Source of the DNA: Spirochaetaceae bacterium
Lineage (GTDB): Bacteria; Spirochaetota; Spirochaetia; JABEVK01
Assembly (NCBI GenBank): GCA_023265735.1
Contig: JAHFSN010000102.1
Span: 1 to 7,037 of the forward strand
Direction of reading: 5' to 3'
DNA: 7,037 nucleotides
The notes beneath the pieces were generated by a model, which was given only the letters and a program-made list of their open reading frames with translations, was not told the DNA's origin and searched no databases. Below are positions 1 through 6,700 of this stretch, piece by piece. The number at the start of each line of letters is the position of its first letter. Within the stretch, counting starts at the first letter, position 1. Position numbers and translations under genes: made by a program.

Positions 1-591
1 GGGGCGAATCAGGGGGAAGCCAGGCTGCTCCCCGAACAGCTGCAGGTTCCCGGAATCCCGTTTCGCCTCAACTGCCTGACGGCCGCCGCCATGGCTGTCC
101 TCTACGGCCTGGATGCGGCCCTCATTCCGTCGCGGCTTGAGGCGTTTCGCGGGGTTGAACATAGACTGGAAAAGTTTGCGGTCAGCCGGGGCGTCGCCTT
201 CTACAACGACACCACCGCGACCATTCCCGAAGCTGCTGCGGCGTCCCTGGCCAGCTTTCCCGGCCGGGTCCACTGGATCGCCGGCGGTACCGACAAGAAC
301 CTTGACCTCACGGCCTTCGAGACCCTCGCCCGGTCCCCGGAATCCATCATCCTTCTGAAGGGAAGCGCCACCGACCGCATGCTGGCGGTGTTCCGGTCCA
401 AGGGCTGGACGTGGGACGGACCCTACGGCACCCTCGAGGAGGCCGTGGACCGCGCCTGGACCCGGGCCCGGGCGGGGGACGTGGTCCTCTTTTCCCCCGG
501 GGCCACCTCCTTTGAAATGTTCAAGAACGAATTCCACCGGGGGCAGGCCTTCAAGGACCTGATCCTGGGCCGGTCCCCAGGGGCCGTATGA
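1..591 (+). CDS. murD: UDP-N-acetylmuramoylalanine--D-glutamate ligase (MurD), C-terminal part, 5' end outside window
   Basis: MurD is the cytoplasmic Mur ligase that adds D-Glu to UDP-MurNAc-L-Ala using ATP during peptidoglycan precursor synthesis. The frame is open from base 1, so the 196 residues visible are the end of the central domain and the whole C-terminal domain; the ATG at 91 is internal. Family marks in fragment numbering are GVEHRLE (51-57), NDTTAT (69-74), GGTDK (95-99) and FSPGATSFEMFKN (164-176). By comparison with E. coli MurD, the D-Glu-contacting residues appear kept: T74 (T321), K99 (K348), S170 (S415) and F174 (F422). Two differences stand out. The lysine of the usual NDSKAT motif is a threonine (T72), and the usual GxHNxxN motif reads GIPFRLN (18-24), keeping only the last Asn. 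The stop overlaps the next start as ATGA. I am confident of Mur ligase membership and fairly confident of MurD rather than another Mur enzyme. Confidence 0.9.
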   Translation, partial: GANQGEARLLPEQLQVPGIPFRLNCLTAAAMAVLYGLDAALIPSRLEAFRGVEHRLEKFAVSRGVAFYNDTTATIPEAAAASLASFPGRVHWIAGGTDKNLDLTAFETLARSPESIILLKGSATDRMLAVFRSKGWTWDGPYGTLEEAVDRAWTRARAGDVVLFSPGATSFEMFKNEFHRGQAFKDLILGRSPGAV

Positions 592-2099
592 TTGCCCCCG
601 AGATCCTTCCCGTGCCCCTTCACACGCCCCCGGGGCCCTGGAAGATCCTGGTGGTCGACGACGACGACGAGGTCCGAATTCTTACCCGGATGACGCTCCA
701 GGGCTTTTCGTTCCGGGGAAGGGCGGTGGAGCTCCTGGAGGCGTCCTCGGCGGCCGAGGCCCAGAGCGTCCTGCGCGAGACCCAAGACGTCGCCGTGGCC
801 ATCATCGACGTGGTGATGGAGACCGATCACGCCGGCCTCGACCTGGTCCGATGGATCCGCAAGGAGCACGGCGACGAATTGATCCGTTTGGTCATTCGTA
901 CAGGTCAGGCGGGATTGCACCCCCCTTCCGAGGTGACCGGGGAGTACGAGATCAACGACTACTGGGAGAAGACCGAGCTGACGTTCAGCCGGTTTCAAAC
1001 GTCGCTGACCACGAGTCTGCGGGGCTACGAAGACGTGGTATCGCTGCACCGTCGGTCGATCCAGGTTCGTCACTGGGCCGACAAATTTCCCGAGTTTCTG
1101 GGTGTCCGTGACTGGAACACTCTGCTGCGCCTCGTCCTGCTCCGGCTCACCGAGCTGTTCCCCAGGACCCAGGTCTCGGCCTTTGCCTGCCGGAACGACG
1201 GGGCCCGGTGGCCCCTGATCGCCGGCCTGGGCCGCTATCCCGCGGGGGGTGGACCCGACGTGATCCCCTACCTCGACGAGGCCCTGGCCAGCCAGCTTCT
1301 CGACGCATGGAACCGCCGGGATCTGGTCGAGTCCACCGGCGCCCAGGTCCTCTACTTCGAGGTCAGTACGGGTCAGGGACACCTTTTCGTCCTCGAACTG
1401 GCCCCCGAATGGGGTCCCTACGAGAGAAATGTGGCCCGGCTCGTCCTCCAGAACTTCCGGGCTATCCTGGAGAACCGGACCCTCATCACCGATCTGGAGG
1501 CCCAGAAGGCCGAGGCCGCCCTCCTTCTCCACCGGCAGGAAGACGTCAACCACGACCTCCACCACCGGTTCCAAACGAGCCTTCAGGTGCTCCTCAGCTT
1601 TGCCGGGATTGAAGCGGGCGGGGCATCCGCGGTCCCTCCCGGAGGGACCCTCCGACGGCTCCAGGCCCTGGTCCTCCTCCATTCTCTCCTCCGCGGCCAG
1701 GGCCGTCTCTCGGGGCTCGATTTTCAGACCTTTCTGCAGGGCCTCGTGGCCCAGGGACCCGACCCGTCCCATTTGGACGACTTGGGCCTGGAATACTGGG
1801 GGGTTCCCGTCGAGGTCAGCCTGACCCAGGCGGTTCCCTTAGTTCTCGCCACCGTCGAAATGATCCGTCTGGCGCGGTCCCCCGATCTTCGGGAAACGCC
1901 GCCCCGGCCCGTTCAGCTTGTCCTGTCCGCGCGGCCCCGCTGCCTGACCGTCGGAAGACTGCGCCCCGGTCCGGCCGCCGCGGCCACGTTGTCCTGGGAG
2001 CTCATCGGCGCCCTCGTGTCCCAGCTGAAGGGCCGCGCCACCCTCGACGAGGGGACCATGAAGGTGTATTGGGGGGAGGAAGACGTTGTCAAAGGCTGA
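588..2099 (+). CDS. Response regulator: REC + DUF3369/GAF-like domain + degenerate HisKA_2/phosphotransferase-like module
   Basis: This is a 503-residue cytoplasmic signalling protein with no membrane segment or DNA-binding domain. Residues 18-150 form a receiver domain with the acidic pocket D24/D25 in VVDDDDEV, phosphoacceptor D74 in IIDVVMETDHAG, T105 and K128 (NDYWEKTEL). That block and the following GAF-like region (about 165-300) match the REC-DUF3369 arrangement as I remember it. After a helical linker (295-315), residues 316-390 resemble a HisKA_2 or Spo0B/ChpT-type dimerisation helix pair: HHRFQTSLQVL (325-335) aligns with HHRVKNNLQV, making H326 (codon 1563-1565) the candidate phosphoacceptor. 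Residues 405-495 look like a shrunken HATPase_c: the ending WELIGALVSQLKGRATLDEG is typical, but the N box and the DxGxG and GxGxG glycine boxes are missing. The ATG at 588 overlaps the murD stop; AGGGG at 579-583 is a weak ribosome binding site. Receiver assignment is firm; the C-terminal reading is inference. Confidence 0.88.
   Translation: MIAPEILPVPLHTPPGPWKILVVDDDDEVRILTRMTLQGFSFRGRAVELLEASSAAEAQSVLRETQDVAVAIIDVVMETDHAGLDLVRWIRKEHGDELIRLVIRTGQAGLHPPSEVTGEYEINDYWEKTELTFSRFQTSLTTSLRGYEDVVSLHRRSIQVRHWADKFPEFLGVRDWNTLLRLVLLRLTELFPRTQVSAFACRNDGARWPLIAGLGRYPAGGGPDVIPYLDEALASQLLDAWNRRDLVESTGAQVLYFEVSTGQGHLFVLELAPEWGPYERNVARLVLQNFRAILENRTLITDLEAQKAEAALLLHRQEDVNHDLHHRFQTSLQVLLSFAGIEAGGASAVPPGGTLRRLQALVLLHSLLRGQGRLSGLDFQTFLQGLVAQGPDPSHLDDLGLEYWGVPVEVSLTQAVPLVLATVEMIRLARSPDLRETPPRPVQLVLSARPRCLTVGRLRPGPAAAATLSWELIGALVSQLKGRATLDEGTMKVYWGEEDVVKG
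2074..2080 (+). promoter_or_regulatory. Strong ribosome binding site deciding a TTG start
   Basis: GGGAGGA lies five bases upstream of TTG at 2086-2088, inside the last codons of the regulator gene. No in-frame ATG or GTG near the kinase start has comparable spacing. Starting here gives a 14-base overlap with the upstream gene, as expected for translational coupling of a regulator-kinase pair. Confidence 0.75.
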
Positions 2100-3126
2100 T
2101 CCTTGGAGCGGGTTTCTCACCTCCGAGGGGGCCCAGTCAGTCCTCGGGGGTCTCCTGGAGGGCATCGCGGTCTTCGACCCCCGGGGCCTCCTGGTCTGGA
2201 CGAATTCGGCGTTCCGACGCCTGGCGCGGGTTGGGGAAGGGAGAACCATCCACGTTGCCGACCTTTGGGAGCGGCCAGCAGGACCTTGGCTGGAGGTCCT
2301 GGAGGGTACGAAGCCCGGGGCCGTCTTTGACTCTTTGCTCCTGGGAAAGGAAGGGGCCCCCGTGCCTGTCCAGGCCTCGTTTCAGGCTGTACCCCAAGGC
2401 TATGTTCTGGGCGTCCTCGGCACCGAGGGCCACCGGCCGGAACGGTCCCCCAGTCAGTCCCAGAAGCTGGCCGTCCTGGGCCAGCTGTCGGGGGGAATTG
2501 CCCACGACCTGAACAACATGCTCGGCATCCTGGTGGGGATGGCCGATCTCATCAAATCGACCCTCCCCACCCAGGATCCCCTCCAAGAATCGGTGGACCT
2601 CATCCTCCAGACCCTGACCCGGGCCTCGTCCCTTTCCGAGAAGATGCTCGACTTTGCTCGGCAAACCCCCCAAGCCAAGGCGGCCATTGACCTCACGGCG
2701 CTGCTGCGGGAGCTTCAGTCGCTGACGAGGACGGCCCTTCCCCCCGGTGTGGACGCGTCGTTTGACGTGGCCCCGGGTACCTGGATGATCGAAGGGGACG
2801 AGAACGTGCTCTTGAGCGCCCTGCTCAACCTCGTGATCAACGCCGGAGAGGCCCTCCCCGAGGGCGGCACCGTCCGGGTCTCGGGTCAGGGCGCCCCGGA
2901 ACGTCGGTTCAAGATTGTGGTGGAGGACAACGGAACCGGCATGGACCCCGAGACGGTCAGCCGGGTGTTTGAACCCTTCTATTCGACGAAGCTGGAACAG
3001 AAGGGGACGGGCCTGGGCCTGAGCCTCGCCAAGAAGACCATCCAGGACCACGGCGGCTCGATTTCCGTGGATTCCACCCCGGGCCGGGGGACCCGGGTCT
3101 CCGTTTCCCTGCCCCTGGTCCTGTAG
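2086..3126 (+). CDS. PAS-domain sensor histidine kinase (HisKA + HATPase_c), soluble
   Basis: This 346-residue kinase has no predicted membrane segment, so it should sense a cytoplasmic signal or act with a partner. A PAS-like domain fills about residues 15-115 (EGIAVFDPRGLLVWTNSAF at 25-43). The HisKA helix pair follows, with GGIAHDLNN (136-144), where H140 (codon 2503-2505) is the phosphoacceptor. The catalytic domain is complete: N box NLVINAGEA (248-256), G1 box DNGTG (281-285), F box FEPFYSTK (295-302), G2 box GTGLGL (307-312). The sequence around His resembles the NtrB/HPK4-like group of kinases. The likely start is TTG at 2086, set by the Shine-Dalgarno at 2074-2080. The overlap with the preceding receiver gene makes D74 of that protein its most likely substrate; specificity is inferred from neighbourhood only. 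The gene ends with TAG at 3124. Confidence 0.93.
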   Translation: MSKADPWSGFLTSEGAQSVLGGLLEGIAVFDPRGLLVWTNSAFRRLARVGEGRTIHVADLWERPAGPWLEVLEGTKPGAVFDSLLLGKEGAPVPVQASFQAVPQGYVLGVLGTEGHRPERSPSQSQKLAVLGQLSGGIAHDLNNMLGILVGMADLIKSTLPTQDPLQESVDLILQTLTRASSLSEKMLDFARQTPQAKAAIDLTALLRELQSLTRTALPPGVDASFDVAPGTWMIEGDENVLLSALLNLVINAGEALPEGGTVRVSGQGAPERRFKIVVEDNGTGMDPETVSRVFEPFYSTKLEQKGTGLGLSLAKKTIQDHGGSISVDSTPGRGTRVSVSLPLVL

Positions 3127-3161
3127 CACTCTCCCCAGAGCCATAGGACAGGGAGAATGTG
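3127..3161 (+). terminator. Possible weak terminator hairpin after the kinase gene
   Basis: TCTCCC (3130-3135) can pair with GGGAGA (3151-3156), extended by CAC (3127-3129) with GTG (3159-3161) across a two-base bulge. The 15-base loop is large and no T-tract follows, so this is not a canonical intrinsic terminator. Its position directly after the stop codon is the main argument for it. Confidence 0.25.
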
Positions 3162-3173
3162 ACAGGACGAACA

Positions 3174-3202
3174 AGGAAGCTCGGAGAGGCGTCCGGCTTC
3201 CT
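3174..3202. repeat. Short inverted repeat (11-bp stem with one bulge)
   Basis: AGGAAGC (3174-3180) pairs with GCTTCCT (3196-3202). Inside it, after a bulged T at 3181, CGGA (3182-3185) pairs with TCCG (3192-3195), leaving a six-base GAGGCG loop. On the minus strand the hairpin is followed by TGTTCGTCCTGT, which is moderately T-rich, so it could act as a weak terminator for leftward transcription. The plus strand has no T-tract after it. Confidence 0.45.
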
Positions 3203-3532
3203 CGGAGTCCTTCGGGTCCTGGGGCGAGGCGTCAGGCTAGGCTTCTCCCGAACAAGGGTTCACCATCGCGGCAACGCGCCCGGCGTGCCAGACACGTGGG
3301 AAAAGGACAATCCGCTTGGTCAGAACCGGCAGGGAAGGGCCCCGCTCCCCGGGGGAAACGGGCGGAACCGGGCCGCCGGGAAAGGAAACCTCCCTCAGGT
3401 CGACGGCCGCCGCGAAGGAGCCCCTCCGAGGATCCGAGGGGAGCCGCAAAAGCTCGGGGAACCCCCGGGAAACCCCGAAGAAGCGGCCGGTTGGCCCCGT
3501 TTTGAGGCCCCGTTGCGTTGAGGATCCGCAGA

Positions 3533-3585
3533 AAACCTCGGAGGAGCGGACCCCCCAGCAGCCGAAATCCCTTCCTCCGAGGTTT
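3533..3585. repeat. Perfect 13-bp inverted repeat with 27-base spacer
   Basis: AAACCTCGGAGGA (3533-3545) is the exact reverse complement of TCCTCCGAGGTTT (3573-3585), and one G-T pair can extend it inward. The right arm is followed by a pyrimidine-rich run (CCTCTCGCTCCTCC) rather than a T-tract. It could be a rho-independent-like hairpin between converging genes, a small-RNA stem or the end of a repeat element. The pairing is certain; the role is not known. Confidence 0.6.
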
Positions 3586-3605
3586 CCTCTCGCTCCTCCG
3601 GCCCA

Positions 3606-3626
3606 ATTGTCAGCACCTGATTGTCA
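3606..3626 (+). repeat. Tandem ATTGTCA direct repeat
   Basis: ATTGTCA occurs at 3606-3612 and again at 3620-3626, a 14-base period, and marks the point where the local composition becomes less GC-rich. TTGTCA resembles a -35 element, but I see no good -10 box at the right distance, so I do not call a promoter. It may be a protein-binding site or chance. Confidence 0.35.
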
Positions 3627-3687
3627 AAGAGTCATGGCAGATGGCGAACGAAGCGAAGCCAATGTGGAACTGTGCGCCGGAGATCGG

Positions 3688-3776
3688 CATTTTGGCTATG
3701 CCGAAGGCGAGCGTCTCCCACAGGCGTACTGTGTGTACGCCGAGGACAGACGCGACCCTGAGGCGACGCCAAAATG
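3688..3776 (+). repeat. 89-base symmetric imperfect hairpin; candidate structured RNA or bidirectional terminator
   Basis: The two arms fold about a centre at 3732 with every interruption the same length on both sides. CATTTTGGC (3688-3696) pairs with GCCAAAATG (3768-3776), GCC (3700-3702) with GGC (3762-3764), AGG (3705-3707) with CCT (3757-3759), GCGTCT (3711-3716) with AGACGC (3748-3753), and GGCGTAC (3723-3729) with GTACGCC (3735-3741), closing a TGTGT loop. The internal loops are 3x3, 2x2, 3x3 and 6x6. As plus-strand RNA, two of them would hold GA facing GA (3703-3704/3760-3761 and 3709-3710/3754-3755), the arrangement of tandem sheared G-A pairs. The hairpin begins 14 bases beyond the stop of the leftward coiled-coil gene, so a terminator or 3'-end stabiliser is a plain alternative. 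No T-tract follows on either strand. Confidence 0.6.
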
Positions 3777-3790
3777 GCGAGATCCAAGCA

Positions 3791-6700
3791 CTAACGGGTT
3801 CCCAGCTCGAGGATAAGCTCCACCTCTCCCTGAGATAGCTTAGTCGCCCGGCTGATCTCTTCCTTCCCCCAGCCCTGGCGGGCCAGTTTCAAGACCGTCT
3901 GGCGGATCTCATTGTCGGGGGTGCGGCTCTTGGCCGGAGCCCCGCCCGCTGCCCTGGTGATCGAGGCCAGGGTCTGCACCTGCTCGTCGGCGGCGGCCTT
4001 GGTTTCCACCAGTCTGGTTTCCACCCCGGCCAGCCATTCCCGGGCCTGCTCCATGCGGCCGATGCGCTGCTCCACGTCCTTGAGGGTCTGGTCGAGCTGG
4101 GTGAGCCGTTCCACGGCCTTGTCGGTGGCTTCCTTGCCCTGGGTGAGGACCTTCATGCGCTTGCGCAGGTCTTCGACCTCTCCGGGCATGGCCTGCAGTT
4201 CGGAATCCAGGCCACGGACGGCCTTTTCGATCTTCTCGAGGAGGGCGAAGTTCCGGTCCACGCCGTCGGTAGTCGAGTCGAGGACTTCCCGCCGCTTTTC
4301 CAGCCGGTCGTAGCGGCTCTCGATGTCCTTGGAATAATCCTCCAGCTTGCGGATGCGCAGCTGGATGTCCTGCAGGAGGTCGTGGCTGGTGGTCACCTGT
4401 TCCAGGCGCAGCTCCATCGACTGGCTCAGCCCCAGGATGCGCTGGAAGTCCGAGTCCATGAGGTCGATGCGTTTCTTCTCGGCGGTGAACTTGGCGGCCT
4501 TCTCGCTGGTCTCGTCGCCCAGCTTCTTGACCCGGGCAATCGACGCTTCGATCTCGAAAAGGTCCTTCCTCTGGACCTCGATCCGAGCCAGGTCGCCCTT
4601 GAGGTCCTCGATGGCCTCCTGGAGTTCCTGTTTGAGGGTATCGGCCCTCTCGAAGACCTTGGTTTGGGCCACGAAGGTCTTCTGCCGCTTGTCGATCTCC
4701 TCGAGGTTGACCGTCAGCAGGTTGGCCTGGTCTTCGATCTTGCCAAAGAGCTTCTTCTGCATGGCCTCGGCCTTCTCGCGGGTGTCGTTGACGGCGGTCC
4801 TGTAGTCCCTCAAGCGGCCCTCAATATCGGCCACCAGGTCGCGGTTCTTCTTCTGGAGGTCCTGGTTCATGGACTCGTACTCGCGCTCGAAGGCCTCGTG
4901 GGCCGACTGGGTCCGATTGCGCAGGGACGCGTCCAGCTCTTCGATGCCGGCACGGATCTGCGTGAGGTCGGAGCGGAGGGCCGACCTGTCTTCGGCGGAC
5001 CGGGTAATGAGGTCCTCTTTCTGGCGGTTGAACTCGTCGGTCAGGGCCGAAATCTTGTCGGTGAGGGCGTCCCGGTAGGTCCGGTACTGTTCTCCCAGGT
5101 CGCCTTCGAGCTCCTTGAAGCGCTGCTCGAACTTGGTCTGCCAGAGGCCGAAGTCGGTCTCGGTGGCACCCAGGTTCGTCTGGAAGTCCGCCTTGAACTG
5201 GTCCAGGCCCTCGTTGAGGAGGCGGATCCGGCCGTCGACGTCTCTTTCGAGCTTCGTGACCGATTCTCCGATGGCCAACTCGGCCCGGGCCCTATCCTGT
5301 TCGAACCGGGCGCCCAGGGTCTTTTCGAGGTCGGCCAGCTCTTCGACGATGCGGGATCGGGTCTGCTCGACCTCTTCGCGGTAGGCCGCCACCGAAGCGG
5401 CCGTGGCTTCCTGGGCCTCGTGCACCTGCCGTTCCAGCTTGTCCATCTGCTGGAAGGCCGACGTCTGGAGCTCCTGGACGCGGACCTTCATGGTCTCGGC
5501 CATGACCTTCTCGGCCTCGGTGCGGTCCCGTTCCGACATGGCCCGCAGTTCGTCCATCTGGTCCTTTTGGGCCTTCTGCCAGTCCTCGATGGACTGGGTC
5601 ATGGCCGCGTTGCGTTTCTGGAGGTCCTCGAAGAACTCTTCCTCGAAGCCTAGGAGCTTCTCGCTGACGTTGTCGTAGGCCCGGCCCTTGAGGTCCTCGA
5701 GGTCGGCGTCGAGTTTGTCCATGGCTGCTCGGTTGGCGTTGAACCGGGCGTCGAGGTCGTCCTGACCAGCCTTCCGCCGGTTGGCCATGGCTTCGTCAAA
5801 GGACGAGAACTCCTGCTGGATCCGCTCGGTGAGCTTGTCCATGGCCTGGCGGAGGTTCTGGTCGAGGGCGGCCAGGTCCTTCTCGGCCTCCTCCATCTTG
5901 CCGTAGCGGTACGCGAATCCGGCTTCGAAGTCCTGGAGCCGGGCTTCGAGACCCTCGAGGGCCTTCTGCTCGTCGTCCTGGACCTCCTTGCGGGCCGAAA
6001 GGAGCTGCTGCTGTACCTCGGTGACCAGGTTCTGGGCCGTCTGCCTGTCGGCGGACAGGGCCTGCTGGAGCTCATTGCGCAGGGAGTCGGCGTCGGATGA
6101 CACCTGCTGGCGGACCGATGAAACCTTGACCTCGAGGTCGGACTTCAGCTGGGCTGTCATGTTGAGGAGCTGGGCCTGTTCGGTCTGGAAGTCCTGCCGC
6201 AGGCGCCGAGCCGCTTCCTTCAGTGTCTCCTGGAGGGCCCCCAGCTCTTCCTGGGTGCGGTTCTGGATGACTTGGGTCTCGTTGCGGGCGGCGTCGACGG
6301 CCTGGTCGATCTCGGTGAGCCGGGACTGGAGGACCAAGAAGCCCTCGCGGATATCGGCCTCGCGGCCAATGATCTCTTCCTTCAAGCGGTTCTCGGAATC
6401 CTGGGCCTGCTTCTCGATCCGCTCCTCCAGCTTAAGGAAGATGACGGACGACAGGTCCTCGGCCTGGCGGGCGGCCTCCTGGAACGAGGCTTCGGCAGCC
6501 GCCTGCAGTTCGTCGGCCTTCTGTTCCAGGGCGGTCTCGGTTTCCCTGAGGAACGCCAAGCGCCGGAGGTCGAGCTCCTTGATGAACTTGTGGAACTCCT
6601 CGACCTGGTGGCGGGCCTCTTCGACCTTCTGGTGGTAGCCGGTGGCCTCCTGTTCGAAGGTGCCCATGACGTTCCGGCGGACGGCTTCGAGGTCCTGTTC

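Larger units (their letters stand above)
3127..3790. other. 664-base convergent intergenic region, no supportable gene
   Basis: This gap separates the 3' ends of the kinase gene and the opposing coiled-coil gene. Short open frames on both strands translate to Arg/Gly/Pro-rich strings with no recognisable domain and no convincing ribosome binding site, so I call none. About 3174-3600 is very GC-rich and repetitive in flavour, with recurring CTCGGAG, GGGAAA and GGAAACC words and several inverted repeats. From about 3600 to 3790 the composition changes, becoming visibly less GC-rich, and holds a short direct repeat and a long regular hairpin. I looked for RNase P RNA, tmRNA, SRP RNA and tRNA signatures and saw none. 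An unannotated small RNA gene, terminators, a degraded gene or a non-autonomous repeat element remain possible. Confidence 0.7.

Noticed and set aside
657..668. GAC trinucleotide repeat
   Set aside because: It encodes the run of aspartates in the receiver acidic pocket and needs no other explanation.
423..1772. 449-codon open frame on the minus strand
   Set aside because: It lies antisense to the murD end and the regulator gene, whose receiver and kinase-like motifs are clear. The translation is Gly/Glu/Pro-rich with no family signature, a common effect of GC-rich codon use.
2137..3174. 345-codon open frame on the minus strand
   Set aside because: It is antisense to the histidine kinase, which has all catalytic boxes. 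The antisense product has no recognisable domain.
3127..3790. RNase P RNA, tmRNA, SRP RNA or tRNA gene
   Set aside because: None of the hallmark conserved stretches (such as GAGGAAAGTCC, a tRNA-like CCA end or the SRP GGAAGGAAGCA-type loop) is present on either strand.
3680..3800. Integron attC-type recombination site
   Set aside because: The imperfect hairpin is attC-like in outline, but I find no RYYYAAC/GTTRRRY core pair at its ends and no integrase or cassette array nearby.
3159..3816. Several 66-166-codon open frames on both strands in the convergent gap
   Set aside because: Translations are Arg/Gly/Pro-rich strings without motifs, frames overlap each other, and none has a convincing ribosome binding site; this is expected of GC-rich non-coding DNA.
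4382..5653. 423-codon open frame on the plus strand
   Set aside because: It is antisense to the coiled-coil gene. Its Leu/Val/Gly/Asp-rich repetitive product mirrors the heptad codons of the real gene.
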